Shown: positions 38,081-47,383 of the stretch, piece by piece
Numbering within the stretch: position 1 is the first letter of the stretch
Layout: every line of letters begins with the position of its first letter
Assembly (NCBI RefSeq): GCF_014652535.1
Contig: NZ_BMYZ01000002.1
Span: forward strand, 434,001-498,000
From: Cellvibrio zantedeschiae
GTDB lineage: Bacteria; Pseudomonadota; Gammaproteobacteria; Pseudomonadales; Cellvibrionaceae
Direction: 5' to 3'
Length of the DNA stretch: 64,000 bases
Translations under genes and position numbers: made by a program
The notes under the pieces: model-generated
The model's input: only the letters and a program-made list of their open reading frames with translations
Databases searched by the model: none
Told to the model about the DNA's origin: nothing

Positions 38081-38494
38081 TTAACGGAAAATGGGGGGTC
38101 TAAACAGAGAGGAAACCAAGGCGGCGGGTATTACCGACAGGTAATTATCACCGACGGTGGCTGGGGAAAGGGTAAGAGCAAAATCAACGGAGTGAGCGAA
38201 GCCAGCCGTGGAGCAACTACCGGATGCACAGTGGCCTGGCAGCTTGCAACAGTCCTTCATGACAGAACCTTTGTCCGCATGTGACAACATGGCGTGCGTC
38301 ATGGGCATCTCATGATTGCTCATGTCGTGATCCATCGAGGGCATATCTTCATCCATGGCTGTCATATCGTGATTCATGGCAACCATCATGCTACTCATCG
38401 CTGGGCAAGGCATGGCTAGGGCCGATACAGTCTGACCAGTGAAGGCCAATAGCATCAGCGTGATAAACCATGTTTTGAAGCGGCGGTTGATCAT
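38081..38494 (-). CDS. CopL-like Met/His/Cys-rich exported protein
   Basis: A 137-residue protein with an N-terminal signal/anchor (FKTWFITLMLLAFTGQTVSALA) and a Met/Asp/His-rich region (MNHDMTAMDEDMPSMDHDMS) followed by CC, C and C. Such proteins (CopL type) head copABCD operons in several gammaproteobacteria and affect copper response. Start taken at the ATG at 38494; no clear ribosome site. Family call is tentative. Confidence 0.65.
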   Translation of the reverse strand: MINRRFKTWFITLMLLAFTGQTVSALAMPCPAMSSMMVAMNHDMTAMDEDMPSMDHDMSNHEMPMTHAMLSHADKGSVMKDCCKLPGHCASGSCSTAGFAHSVDFALTLSPATVGDNYLSVIPAALVSSLFRPPIFR

Positions 38495-38686
38495 AATCAA
38501 TGTCGAATTAAGGGGGCTTCGGGATCAGACTAAAGGCTAGCAGAATAGTTCATCTTGCCGTTCAACGTCCAGTGCTCGGCACTCAAGTGCACTTTGTGGG
38601 ATAACGTACTGTTGCAATCGCAGCAGAGGTGTATTTCTAAAAAGCCAGATCAATCCGATCCATCATAAACCACGAGGACTATCACT

Positions 38687-39016
38687 ATGTCACACGTCAC
38701 GATTGATTCCGAATGCATAAAAAATTGTTCAACCTGTAGTGAAACCTGTTTCAAAACGGCCATGAATCATTGCTTGCAAATGGGTGGAAAACACGTTGAG
38801 CCAGACCACTTCAAACTCATGCTGAACTGCGCCAAAGTGTGTGAAACCTCGGCCTGTTTGCAGTTAAGCGGCTCGCATTTTAGTCACCATCTCTGCAAAG
38901 TTTGTGCAGAAATTTGTGACGCTTGTGCGGACAGTTGTGAGCGCGTTGGCGACATGGATGAGTGCGTTGCAGTCTGCCGTAAGTGTGCAGAGAGCTGCCG
39001 CAAAATGGCGGCCTAG
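38687..39016 (+). CDS. Four-helix-bundle copper-storage protein (Csp3-like)
   Basis: A 109-residue protein with 19 or so cysteines arranged CxxC and CxxxC along four helices (NCSTCSETCFKTAMNHC, CKVCAEICDACADSC, CRKCAESCRKM). This is the DUF326/Csp pattern in which a four-helix bundle is filled with Cu+. No signal peptide is visible, so it is the cytosolic Csp3-like form. The ATG follows GAGGA. It stands alone on the plus strand between the copper operons. Confidence 0.9.
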   Translation: MSHVTIDSECIKNCSTCSETCFKTAMNHCLQMGGKHVEPDHFKLMLNCAKVCETSACLQLSGSHFSHHLCKVCAEICDACADSCERVGDMDECVAVCRKCAESCRKMAA

Positions 39017-39075
39017 TCCAATTCCATCTCATCAATATACATCTGCGGGACACCGAGCCGGGTGTCCAGCGCGGC

Positions 39076-42000
39076 TTACTGTTGTTCGCGTCTGCGTCGT
39101 AATAGAAACACGGCAGGAATCACAAACAATGACAACAAGGGTGCGGTGACCATGCCACCCACCATCGGAGCCGCGATGCGGCTCATTACCTCAGAGCCGG
39201 TACCGCTGCCCAGAAAAACAGGTAACAGCCCGGCAATAATGACGGTGACGGTCATCATTTTAGGCCGAATGCGCTGAGCTGCACCTTCTACAATCGCCTC
39301 GGTTAGCGCAATCGCATCCGTATTCCCCGCGTCCACTCGCCGTTGCCATGCCTGCTTGAGGTATAGCAACATAATCACTCCAAATTCAGCCGATACTCCT
39401 GCAAGCGCAATGAAACCAACCCCGGTGGCAACGGATAAGTTGTACCCCATGAAATACAGCAACCAAACCCCGCCCGTTAGCGCAAAGGGCAAAGTAACCA
39501 TAATCAGTAGAGCTTCATCGAAACGTTTGAAGGCGAGATACAAGAGCAAAAAAATAATGGCAAGTGTTGCCGGTACGACCCACTGCAAACGGGCATTGGC
39601 GCGTTCCATAAATTCAAATTGCCCCGAGTAATTCAGGCTCACACCCGCAGGTAGTTTTACTTGGCTGGAGACCGCTTCGCGAAGCGATGCCACTGTGGAT
39701 GCGAGGTCGCGACCGTGCACGTCGATGTACACCCAGCCCGTGGGCCGTGCGTTTTCGCTTTTGAGTATGGTCGGCCCATCGTTGATCGCAATGGCGGCAA
39801 CAGTGCCCAAGGTAATTTGACTGCCCAGGGGCGTGATGATGGGTAAATTGCGCAATTTTTCGAGGCTGTCGCGCCATTCACGCGGGTACCGCACATTGAT
39901 GGGAAAGCGCGCGCGGCCATCGACAACTTCACCGATATTGTCGCCACCAATCAAACTGCTCACCACCGATTGTGCTTGCGCAATACTTAATCCATAACGT
40001 GCTAAGGCCGCGCGATCCAATTGAATATCAACATAGCGCCCACCGTTTAATTGCTCGGCAATCGCGGAAGAAACACCATCAATTGTCTTGGCCGTTTGCG
40101 CAATCTGTTGCGCAACCTGATCTATCTCCATGAGATTGTTGCCAGCCACTTTTACACCGATGGGGCTTTTAATTCCGGTGGCCAACATGTCGATGCGATT
40201 ACGGATAGGAGGAATCCAAATATTCGCGAGCCCCGGTACTTTTACTTTTGCATCCAGCTCGGCCATCAATTTTTCAACCGTCATACCGGCACGCCACTGA
40301 TCGCGCGGTTTGAATTGCACGGTTGTTTCAAACATCTCTAACGGTGCGGGATCGGTTGCACTGTTACTGCGTCCAGCCTTACCAAATACACGTGCAACCT
40401 CCGGTACAGTTTTAATTAACCGATCTGTTTGCTGTAAAAGTTTGCTGGCATTTTGCGCGGTTAATCCTGGTAACGCGCTCGGCATATACAACACATCCCC
40501 TTCATCCAACTGGGGTAAAAATTCGCCGCCCAATTGACTGATCGGCCAAGCGGTAGTGAGTAATAAAAAACTTGCGAGAACGAGAGTACGTTTTGGGTTA
40601 CGAAGAACGTTTGCGAGTAATGGCTGATAAAAATTGATTAACCACCGGCTCACAGGATTATTTTTTTCGTGCGGAATTTTTCCACGAATCCAATAACCCA
40701 TTAACACAGGAATTAATGTGATGGACAATGCAGCGGCAGCAGCCATTGCATAGGTTTTGGTGAATGCTAATGGCCCAAATAAACGACCTTCCTGTGCTTC
40801 CAACGTGAACACCGGAATAAACGATAGCGTAATAATTAACAGCGAAAAAAACAGCGCGGGTCCAACTTCTACCGCAGCTTCTGTGATGACTTGCCAACGC
40901 ATTTCACCGTGAAGTGTTTCGTTAGGATGTTGGTGCTCCCAGGCTTCAATATGTTTGTGCGCATTTTCAATCATCACAATCGCAGCATCGACCATAGCGC
41001 CAATGGCAATCGCGATGCCGCCAAGCGACATGATGTTTGCATTAACTCCTTGGTAATGCATCACGATAAACGCCACCAGCATTCCCAGCGGCAGCGAAAT
41101 AATCGCGACCAATGATGAACGCAAATGCCACAGAAAAAGGCCGCACACCAAGCCCACCACCAAAAATTCTTCAATAAGTTTATGGCTTAAATTTTCCACA
41201 GCTCGGTCAATTAATTGGCTGCGATCATAGGTGGTAATTACCTCGACTCCAGGTGGCAAACTAGCTTTTAGTTGTTCGAGTTTCAACTTTACAGCAGCAA
41301 TGGTTTCGCGGGCATTGCCACTGGAACGCATGACGACGACACCACCGGCAACTTCACCTTCACCGTCAAGTTCGGTCACACCGCGCCGCATCTCCGGGCC
41401 GACTTGCACGAAAGCAACATCGCCCACGGTGATGGGTACGCCATCGACCAATTTGATGACCACGGCTTTAAAATCATTGAGGGTTTTAAGATAGCCAGTT
41501 GCGCGCACCATAAATTCGGCTTCGCCCAGCTCCATCACACCACCACCGGTTTCCTGATTCGCCTGGCCAAGTGCAGCGATGACCTCTTGATGAGTGAGCT
41601 TTAAGCTGGCCAGTTTTACCGGATCTACCACCACCTGGTATTGTTTGACCATGCCGCCAATGGCCGCTACTTCGGCCACATTGGGCAGCGGGGCAAGCTC
41701 AAAGCGCATAAACCAATCTTGTAACGCACGCAGTTGGGAAAGATCGTGCTTTCCGGTTCTATCGATCAACGCGTATTGGAAAATCCAGCCCACACCTGTG
41801 GCATCGGGTCCTAACGACGGTTTTGCATTGGCCGGTAACTGTGATTGGATTTGGCTTAAATATTCCAGCACACGCGAGCGCGCCCAGTACACATCAGTTC
41901 CATCATCAAACAAGATGTACACATAACTATCGCCAAACATGGAATAGCCACGAACGGTTTTAGCGCCAGGTACCGACAACATTTTACTGGCGAGCGGATA

Positions 42001-42198
42001 AGTCACCTGGTTTTCAACCAACTGAGGCGCTTGACCGGGAAAGGTTGTGCGCACGATTACCTGCACATCGGATAGGTCCGGCAAGGCATCAATGGGCGTG
42101 GTTTTGATGGTCCAAATACCCCAGCCAGCAATGAAAAGTGTTCCCAGCAAAATCAATAAACGGTTGCCGACCGACCAACAAATAAGGCGCGCAATCAT
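39076..42198 (-). CDS. cusA: CusA, Cu+/Ag+ HME-RND efflux transporter
   Basis: Inner-membrane RND pump for monovalent copper and silver. The 1040-residue protein has [20 protein letters not shown], the TM4 signature of the Cu/Ag group, distinct from the CzcA signature of the other pump in this window. Met-rich parts of the periplasmic channel are present. Its start overlaps the cusB stop by 4 nt. Confidence 0.95.
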   Translation of the reverse strand: MIARLICWSVGNRLLILLGTLFIAGWGIWTIKTTPIDALPDLSDVQVIVRTTFPGQAPQLVENQVTYPLASKMLSVPGAKTVRGYSMFGDSYVYILFDDGTDVYWARSRVLEYLSQIQSQLPANAKPSLGPDATGVGWIFQYALIDRTGKHDLSQLRALQDWFMRFELAPLPNVAEVAAIGGMVKQYQVVVDPVKLASLKLTHQEVIAALGQANQETGGGVMELGEAEFMVRATGYLKTLNDFKAVVIKLVDGVPITVGDVAFVQVGPEMRRGVTELDGEGEVAGGVVVMRSSGNARETIAAVKLKLEQLKASLPPGVEVITTYDRSQLIDRAVENLSHKLIEEFLVVGLVCGLFLWHLRSSLVAIISLPLGMLVAFIVMHYQGVNANIMSLGGIAIAIGAMVDAAIVMIENAHKHIEAWEHQHPNETLHGEMRWQVITEAAVEVGPALFFSLLIITLSFIPVFTLEAQEGRLFGPLAFTKTYAMAAAAALSITLIPVLMGYWIRGKIPHEKNNPVSRWLINFYQPLLANVLRNPKRTLVLASFLLLTTAWPISQLGGEFLPQLDEGDVLYMPSALPGLTAQNASKLLQQTDRLIKTVPEVARVFGKAGRSNSATDPAPLEMFETTVQFKPRDQWRAGMTVEKLMAELDAKVKVPGLANIWIPPIRNRIDMLATGIKSPIGVKVAGNNLMEIDQVAQQIAQTAKTIDGVSSAIAEQLNGGRYVDIQLDRAALARYGLSIAQAQSVVSSLIGGDNIGEVVDGRARFPINVRYPREWRDSLEKLRNLPIITPLGSQITLGTVAAIAINDGPTILKSENARPTGWVYIDVHGRDLASTVASLREAVSSQVKLPAGVSLNYSGQFEFMERANARLQWVVPATLAIIFLLLYLAFKRFDEALLIMVTLPFALTGGVWLLYFMGYNLSVATGVGFIALAGVSAEFGVIMLLYLKQAWQRRVDAGNTDAIALTEAIVEGAAQRIRPKMMTVTVIIAGLLPVFLGSGTGSEVMSRIAAPMVGGMVTAPLLSLFVIPAVFLLRRRREQQ

Positions 42199-43712
42199 GG
42201 CTTCTTCTCCGCAGGAGGGTTGCTTTCAGATTTCAGTGAGTCAATGACAAACGTACCCTCGGCTTCGTGCGCACTCACGCGCACTGAATCACCCACCTTA
42301 AAACCTTTAGCTACAGCGGCGTTCGCGAGCGGGAACGTCATGGTCATACCGGGCATAGACACTTGTTTACTGGCTTGCTCAATGAAGTCGCCATGTTGTA
42401 GACCAACATCCTTATTCGATAGGCTGACAATACGTCCGCTGGCTTGGTGTGTCTTGATGACGGTTGCTGACGTGTTCGACATGGCCGATGATGGTAATGG
42501 CTCAGGTGCTATCCCCATCAGGGACGCTTCCGAATCCAGCAGGAACTGGCCACTCACCACGACGTCTTGCCCCTCCTCAAGGCCACCGGTGACAAGCGTT
42601 TGATCACCGATTTCCGCCCCAAGCATCACGCTGACCGGACGAAAATGGTTATCAGCATCAGACACCATCACCAGGGTACGTTTGCCGGTGCGAATAACCG
42701 CCTCCGTGGGTATGAGCAATCCGGTATCGGTTTGGGCACCGTTAAGCACGACACGACCACTCATGCCAGGCTTAAGGAGTCCGTTGGGATTGGGAAGCAC
42801 GACACGAGCGGTCAATGTCCGAGTGGCATCATTTGCGGAGGGCAATACCGAATCGACTTTGCCAGTGACTGGCATGTTGCTTGTGGCTGCCGCATAAAAA
42901 GCCACTGAAGCTCCAGGCCGTAAACCTGAAGCGTCGGCTTCAGGAATAGCAACATCCAACCACAACGAATCAACACTGGTAATGCGAGCCAGGGTTTCTC
43001 CACTCGATAACGACATGCCGGTTTTTATCTCCAGCGACTCAATAACACCACTGATCGGCGCCGTTATGGTGATACGTGTTTCCGGTTTTCGGGTTCGCTC
43101 CACCTGGTCAATCAAGGCATCGGGCATACCCTGTAAACGTAGGCGTGTACGCAAGGTTTCTAATAAGCGAGGGCTGCTGAGCGCCTTGGAAGCCAGTAAT
43201 TCATTTTGATTGTTGAGCCATTCGGGTACGTAAAACGTCGCAATGGGTTGGCCCGCCGTGACCTTATCGCCCGGTGCCAATGGCCAGGCTTTCTCAACAA
43301 ACCCGCCAGCACGCAACTGGATAACGGCCTGGTTACGTTCGTTAAAACGTAAGGTTCCTGGTAACTCATGCTGCGGGTGCAGTGGCATACGCATTACCTT
43401 GGTTTTGCGCATACCGAGATTTTGCACCTGGGCTGGGTCAACTTGAAGTGAGTTCATGGCCGTCCCGGACTCAGCGTATTTAGGCACCAGCTCCATATCC
43501 ATAAACGGCGACTTACCCGGCTTATCAAAGTGTTGCGCAGGCGCCATGGGGTCATACCAATAAAGGACTTTGGGTGCCGTTGAGTCAGGCTGTTTTGCCG
43601 GTGCCGATGGGTGCAGTGGCGATTTAACGGCAACGAATGTCACGACTGCACCCAGGCCAATACCCAGGGACAATACCAGCAGCTGCCGCAGCGGCGTTGA
43701 AGAGGAAAACAT
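42195..43712 (-). CDS. cusB: CusB adaptor fused to a CusF domain
   Basis: Periplasmic adaptor of the Cus pump, 505 residues. After an N-terminal anchor comes the heavy-metal YHS-like segment [20 protein letters not shown] (typical CusB N-terminus), the lipoyl and barrel domains, and a C-terminal extension of about 75 residues ([37 protein letters not shown]) that is a CusF metallochaperone domain. The ATG at 43712 follows TGGAG; the longer frame has no support. No separate cusC or cusF gene is seen. Confidence 0.93.
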   Translation of the reverse strand: MFSSSTPLRQLLVLSLGIGLGAVVTFVAVKSPLHPSAPAKQPDSTAPKVLYWYDPMAPAQHFDKPGKSPFMDMELVPKYAESGTAMNSLQVDPAQVQNLGMRKTKVMRMPLHPQHELPGTLRFNERNQAVIQLRAGGFVEKAWPLAPGDKVTAGQPIATFYVPEWLNNQNELLASKALSSPRLLETLRTRLRLQGMPDALIDQVERTRKPETRITITAPISGVIESLEIKTGMSLSSGETLARITSVDSLWLDVAIPEADASGLRPGASVAFYAAATSNMPVTGKVDSVLPSANDATRTLTARVVLPNPNGLLKPGMSGRVVLNGAQTDTGLLIPTEAVIRTGKRTLVMVSDADNHFRPVSVMLGAEIGDQTLVTGGLEEGQDVVVSGQFLLDSEASLMGIAPEPLPSSAMSNTSATVIKTHQASGRIVSLSNKDVGLQHGDFIEQASKQVSMPGMTMTFPLANAAVAKGFKVGDSVRVSAHEAEGTFVIDSLKSESNPPAEKKP

Positions 43713-43786
43713 GGTGTTAACTCCAATCCTATAGACGAAAAATAACATCCATCCGCCGGTATAGCGGACAGCATTCATCGAGAAGA

Positions 43787-44128
43787 TCAGACGTTAGTGG
43801 GAGGTCGCCATACCGAAGCGGGATCAAACGAAGCCACAAAAGGCGTCGCTATCCCAAGGTAGAAGCGTTTTTCAGACGCGGGACTAAAGGTAGGTGTCGA
43901 GAAGGAAAATACCTGGCAGCTGATGTTACAGCCATGACAGGTTTGCATCTGCTGGCAATCCATTTTGCCATCGCCGTCGCAACAATCTGGAGCAACTTCA
44001 TCCGTCGAAGACGCGGCCATGGTGGATTTTGCAGGACAGCTAGGCACCGACAGCAGTGTACTGGCCGCCACGTGAAGGGGCAGCAACAAGCTCAGTAGCA
44101 ATGTGATGAACAATGAATATCGGCGCAT
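43787..44128 (-). CDS. Cys-rich exported protein of the cus operon
   Basis: A 113-residue protein with a signal peptide (SLFITLLLSLLLPLHVAA) and a cysteine-rich middle (PDCCDGDGKMDCQQMQTCHG followed by CNISC). The family is unknown to me. Position upstream of cusB on the same strand and the Cys/Met content suggest periplasmic copper binding. Confidence 0.7.
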   Translation of the reverse strand: MRRYSLFITLLLSLLLPLHVAASTLLSVPSCPAKSTMAASSTDEVAPDCCDGDGKMDCQQMQTCHGCNISCQVFSFSTPTFSPASEKRFYLGIATPFVASFDPASVWRPPTNV

Positions 44129-44252
44129 ATCTGGACTATAGTAGATAAACCCTGCCTGTTGAACCCCTCGCAGGTAAAAACAAGTCTGGCAGTATGATAA
44201 ACATTCATGTTCATTGCATATAATTCAGTACGACGAATAAAGGAACGGCATC

Positions 44253-44576
44253 GTGGAAAATGACAGACGGCAGTTTCTTAGGGCGCCCATCAGTGGGGTA
44301 GCGCTCATTTATGACAGTAAAATAGAGCCAACTGAACTGATTGATGTCGGGATTGGAGGCATGCGTGTATCAGGCAAATGCACGTTTTCCATCCATGAGC
44401 CAGTATGGATTGAATTTACGTTTGTGCGAGACGCTGAAATGGTTTGGGGTAAACGTGCCAGAGCTACGCTTAGACGTTCAGAGTACGATCAGAGTAAGAA
44501 GCGTTTTATTATGGGGTTCGAGTTTTTGAGCCTCACCGAGTTTCAGCAATACGTTATTGCAAATGCAATAGGTTGA
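44253..44576 (+). CDS. PilZ-domain protein
   Basis: A 107-residue single PilZ domain. The N-terminal RRQFLRAP supplies the RxxxR c-di-GMP motif; the second motif reads DVGIGGMRV, in which Gly replaces the Ser of DxSxxG, so binding may be altered. The start is GTG at 44253 behind AAGGA. It could link c-di-GMP to some surface or ICE function; there is no operon partner. Confidence 0.85.
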   Translation: MENDRRQFLRAPISGVALIYDSKIEPTELIDVGIGGMRVSGKCTFSIHEPVWIEFTFVRDAEMVWGKRARATLRRSEYDQSKKRFIMGFEFLSLTEFQQYVIANAIG

Positions 44577-44674
44577 ATTCCTAGCGTGAAAGGCGTGGCA
44601 TATTCATCATTCTGACCTCGCTCCAGAACCTTGCAAATAGTGTAAGAAACCTCTATCTTAAATGTGCAAATGCC

Positions 44675-44845
44675 CAACGACATTCTTCGTTGAATCTTAT
44701 CTCAGCTGCACACTAGGTATGCAATTGCAGCAAGGCGAAAGCCTGACCTAATACTTTGCCACCCATCGGGGAGTCTAATTCTCCCCAGCTAGGGTCGGTC
44801 TTAGCTCCTTCGATTTATTCACTTAAATAAATCCTGGAGCAACCC
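44675..44845 (+). promoter_or_regulatory. Structured 5' leader L2 (P0-P1-P2-P3)
   Basis: Leader of the 70-residue gene at 44846. P0 CAACGA-CATTCT-TCGTTG at 44675-44692. P1 at 44705-44731: GCTGCA/TGCAGC around the 15-nt loop CACTAGGTATGCAAT. P2 at 44761-44795: ACCC...GGGT enclosing GGGGAG-TCTAATT-CTCCCC. P3 at 44804-44840: GCTCC pairs with the ribosome-site GGAGC, closed by an inner 8-bp stem GATTTATT/AATAAATC. This is one of the clearest copies of the leader family. Confidence 0.8.
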
Positions 44846-45058
44846 ATGAAAACTTCATTCAATCTTTCTGAATTCCGCACTGTTAGCGCAGATATGGATC
44901 TAACAATCTCTATTGAGGTTGCTGATTCTCGTGTGCCTGACAACAAGTTTATTGCTCAAGATTTAACTCTTGAGCAGTACAACGAGTGTGTTGAATTCTT
45001 TAGGGCGCATGACCACATCTTTGCCATGAATATGGCCAAAGAAAAGTTTTGCAAGTAA
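44846..45058 (+). CDS. Small hypothetical protein (paralogue of the next gene)
   Basis: A 70-residue soluble protein of unknown function. Its C-terminal half (LEQYNECVEFFRAHDHIFAM) matches the next gene (LAQYNQLVDWLRENDHGFAM), so the two are paralogues. The ribosome site GGAGC is part of leader hairpin P3. A small beta-strand N-terminus and helical C-terminus are likely. Confidence 0.75.
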   Translation: MKTSFNLSEFRTVSADMDLTISIEVADSRVPDNKFIAQDLTLEQYNECVEFFRAHDHIFAMNMAKEKFCK

Positions 45059-45064
45059 GTCGTT

Positions 45065-45140
45065 TTCCCTGATTCGCTTCAAGCGATTAGGGAATCCTCC
45101 CAAAAGCCTTCCAGGAGGGTTTTTAGGTGGGTTCCCTAAT
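45065..45140 (+). promoter_or_regulatory. Attenuator-like leader with alternative pairings
   Basis: Segment B (45086-45094, ATTAGGGAA) can pair with segment A (TTCCCTGAT, 45065-45073, one G-U) or perfectly with segment C (TTCCCTAAT, 45132-45140). Between them lies a CCTCC/GGAGG hairpin (45096-45118) followed by TTTTT, which looks like a terminator. The exclusive pairings and the intervening terminator are the layout of a transcription attenuator before the gene at 45165. Confidence 0.6.
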
Positions 45141-45164
45141 CAAAAAAAACTTGGAGTAACAATC

Positions 45165-45380
45165 ATGGCTAATGAACAAACTTTCGATGTAAACAGTCGT
45201 CATGTGATGAGTGTAGATTTTAATGGTACCAGCGGTTTGTGCGATGTAGTTGTGAGCGAAAAGCAAAGCGATCGAACATTCACAAAGTCAATGGTGTTAG
45301 CGCAATACAATCAGTTGGTAGATTGGCTTCGTGAAAATGATCATGGATTTGCAATGATGTCTATTCGTTCTTATTTTTGA
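45165..45380 (+). CDS. Small hypothetical protein (paralogue of the previous gene)
   Basis: A 71-residue protein with the shared motif LxQYNxxVxxxRxxDHxFAM near the C-terminus. N-terminal half is strand-rich (SVDFNGTSGLCDVVVSEKQS). Ribosome site TTGGAG. Function unknown. It follows the attenuator-like region and ends before a strong terminator. Confidence 0.75.
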   Translation: MANEQTFDVNSRHVMSVDFNGTSGLCDVVVSEKQSDRTFTKSMVLAQYNQLVDWLRENDHGFAMMSIRSYF

Positions 45381-45409
45381 TTAATTGAGGTCAGTATGCC
45401 AGTGAACAT

Positions 45410-45444
45410 AAAAGCCCCTCCTATCTTGGCGGGGGCTTTTTTTT
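45410..45444 (+). terminator. Rho-independent terminator
   Basis: AAAAGCCCC and GGGGCTTTT form a stem followed by eight T, 30 nt after the stop at 45380. Confidence 0.92.
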
Positions 45445-45471
45445 AATTAATCGAGGTGTGAGTCTAAAAAA

Positions 45472-45843
45472 ATGAACGGAATTCAAAGTGTTCCAGAAAT
45501 GTTGCTGAACTATGTCCCACTGATTTTTGCTATTTCAATTTTATTATTGTATTTCGTTCAACGCAGATTGAAAGCATTAAAAAGTGCTCAATGGATTGTC
45601 GAAAACCAACATAAGCCAGTGCCTCCGGAGGCATTTGATAATCTCATTGACTATGCAGAGAAGCTTGGTAAAAAAGACCGAGTGTTGAAGATACTTCAGA
45701 AAGCACGGATTGAACTTGGGCATGAAAATCTAAAGGTAGGACACATTGCTTGGCTAAGCATAGTGGGGTTGGAGGAAAGTACGCCCGTGAACGATATTAA
45801 CATTCCATCTTTTGTTAAAAATCAAGACAAAAAAATGGAGTAA
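45472..45843 (+). CDS. Hypothetical membrane-anchored protein
   Basis: A 123-residue protein with one N-terminal membrane helix (YVPLIFAISILLLYFVQRRL) and a helical cytoplasmic part (FDNLIDYAEKLGKKDRVLKI) resembling a short TPR-like helical pair. Family not recognised. It begins behind GAGG and is followed by convergent genes. Confidence 0.65.
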   Translation: MNGIQSVPEMLLNYVPLIFAISILLLYFVQRRLKALKSAQWIVENQHKPVPPEAFDNLIDYAEKLGKKDRVLKILQKARIELGHENLKVGHIAWLSIVGLEESTPVNDINIPSFVKNQDKKME

Positions 45844-45882
45844 TTTTTGGTTTAAAACGGTGGTGATAAATATGATTAAGCG

Positions 45883-46620
45883 TTATTTTTCCCACGCCTC
45901 AATTTGCTCGATGCTAAGTGCTCCCGACCGTATTGCGTCTAATTTTAAGTGCATCTTTATGTCACTGACCTGCCAATCTATTGGAAGGTTGCGTTGACTA
46001 AGATATTCATGGCGAAAAGAATCATCCTCGTGAAATTTCTTTCGCTGCAAAGCCGTTTCATACGAAAAGCCTGATGAGTCCCCGAAAAACATTTCATAGT
46101 GGCATATAACCCCTTGTCGTGTTCCAGGGTACATTCGATGGAATTCACCAATAAGATTGCCGATGGCAGCTAGGTCATTGATGTGTCGCTCTTGTAGCAC
46201 ACCATCCTCAAAATAGCGCTGCAAAATCTGTTTTCGGTAGCGCTCAGAATTGTAAAATTTAACGCGCAATCTCTTCTGGCGAATATCTAATAAGCTCTCA
46301 TCTCCATAAAACCATTCGTATTTATTTTTTGGCTGCCCGTGAGATGTATTGCTTTCAACGAGGGATTCCAATTTTTGGAGGAACTCCATCGGTTTAAGAT
46401 CATGATCACTTTCAAACTGATCTTTGGGAAGTTTTTCTTTGTGTGCTTTCCTTTCAATCTCCGATTCTTTAAAAACTTCGAACTCCGCTTCATCAAGTGC
46501 CATGGCTTTTGCTTTATAAGCCATAAACATACTTTCGGCTAAACCACCTGAAAGACCTCGTTCTTCGTAAATTGTCTTGCTCACAATTACATATTCATTG
46601 TTGCTGAGGGGGCGATACAT
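45883..46620 (-). CDS. Hypothetical protein next to the recombinase
   Basis: A 245-residue charged, mostly helical protein with no recognised domain. It starts 2 nt after the serine recombinase stop on the same strand, so the two are probably cotranscribed. Base composition is AT-rich like the rest of the island. It may be an accessory factor of the recombinase or unrelated cargo. Confidence 0.65.
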   Translation of the reverse strand: MYRPLSNNEYVIVSKTIYEERGLSGGLAESMFMAYKAKAMALDEAEFEVFKESEIERKAHKEKLPKDQFESDHDLKPMEFLQKLESLVESNTSHGQPKNKYEWFYGDESLLDIRQKRLRVKFYNSERYRKQILQRYFEDGVLQERHINDLAAIGNLIGEFHRMYPGTRQGVICHYEMFFGDSSGFSYETALQRKKFHEDDSFRHEYLSQRNLPIDWQVSDIKMHLKLDAIRSGALSIEQIEAWEK

Positions 46621-46622
46621 TT

Positions 46623-47225
46623 TTAAACCTCCAGCTCATTAATATTTTGGTTTGGCATTTTATCATCGCTGCTGAGTCTGGATATGATGCGGTAAGCAGT
46701 AGCTTTGCCAATTTTGTATTTTTTCAATAGTTGCGACATGGGCATTCCAGCCTGTTTATCGTTGAGTAGCTCGATTTCCTCACTATCTGATAGCGAGGAG
46801 GGGCGGCCAAACTTGATGTTAAGTTCTTTGGCTTTTGCTATCCCTTCGGTCTGGCGTTCCCGTCTTAAATCATTTTCAAATTCGGCGATCACAGCCAGCA
46901 TGTTGAACAAGAGTTTTCCACTTGGGGTAGAAGTGTCAATATGCTGGTCCAGAACAATCAAATCGATCCCCTCTTGGGTGAATCGATCCGAAATTTTAGC
47001 TAAATCCAATACGGACCTTGCGAGCCGGTCAAGCCGAGTCACAACCAAGCGATCACCCTCACGAATGTAATCCATACATGCCTTGAATTGTGGTCGCAAG
47101 TGCCCAGCCTTGCCGCTGGCTTTCTCCTGGTATATCCGAGCACACCCGGCACTCTTAAGCCGCTCCAGCTGAATATCCAGACTTTGGCCGTGGCTACTAA
47201 CCCTCGCATATCCGACTACGGTCAT
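46623..47225 (-). CDS. Serine recombinase (resolvase/invertase family)
   Basis: Small serine recombinase of 200 residues. N-terminal catalytic domain TVVGYARVSSHGQSLDIQ (Ser in ARVS), LVVTRLDRLARSVLDL with the DRLARS motif, and a C-terminal helix-turn-helix (MSQLLKKYKIGKATAYRII). Normal length for Tn3-type resolvases or invertases. No transposase accompanies it. It borders the defence-like island and may have brought it in, or may resolve multimers. Putative sites lie just upstream. Confidence 0.92.
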   Translation of the reverse strand: MTVVGYARVSSHGQSLDIQLERLKSAGCARIYQEKASGKAGHLRPQFKACMDYIREGDRLVVTRLDRLARSVLDLAKISDRFTQEGIDLIVLDQHIDTSTPSGKLLFNMLAVIAEFENDLRRERQTEGIAKAKELNIKFGRPSSLSDSEEIELLNDKQAGMPMSQLLKKYKIGKATAYRIISRLSSDDKMPNQNINELEV

Positions 47226-47228
47226 AAT

Positions 47229-47316
47229 TCCCATAAACTCTAAGACTATTTGAGAATCTAATTATGGGAGTAGTTTTGAGAATGTCAATTGGTTGGTCTC
47301 AAAATGTCTACATTTT
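47229..47316. repeat. Possible recombinase sites
   Basis: Upstream of the recombinase: an inverted pair TCCCATAA (47229-47236) and TTATGGGA (47262-47269); TTTGAGAAT twice in direct orientation (47249 and 47275) and once inverted as TCTCAAAA (47297); and the palindrome AAAATGT-CT-ACATTTT (47301-47316). Such a cluster resembles the subsites of a res site, and also covers both promoters. Confidence 0.4.
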
Positions 47317-47383
47317 GGGATGAAGGGAACTTTTGACCTACGCCCAATCCTTCATAGATAATATAAATTTGCAGGAGGCAAAC

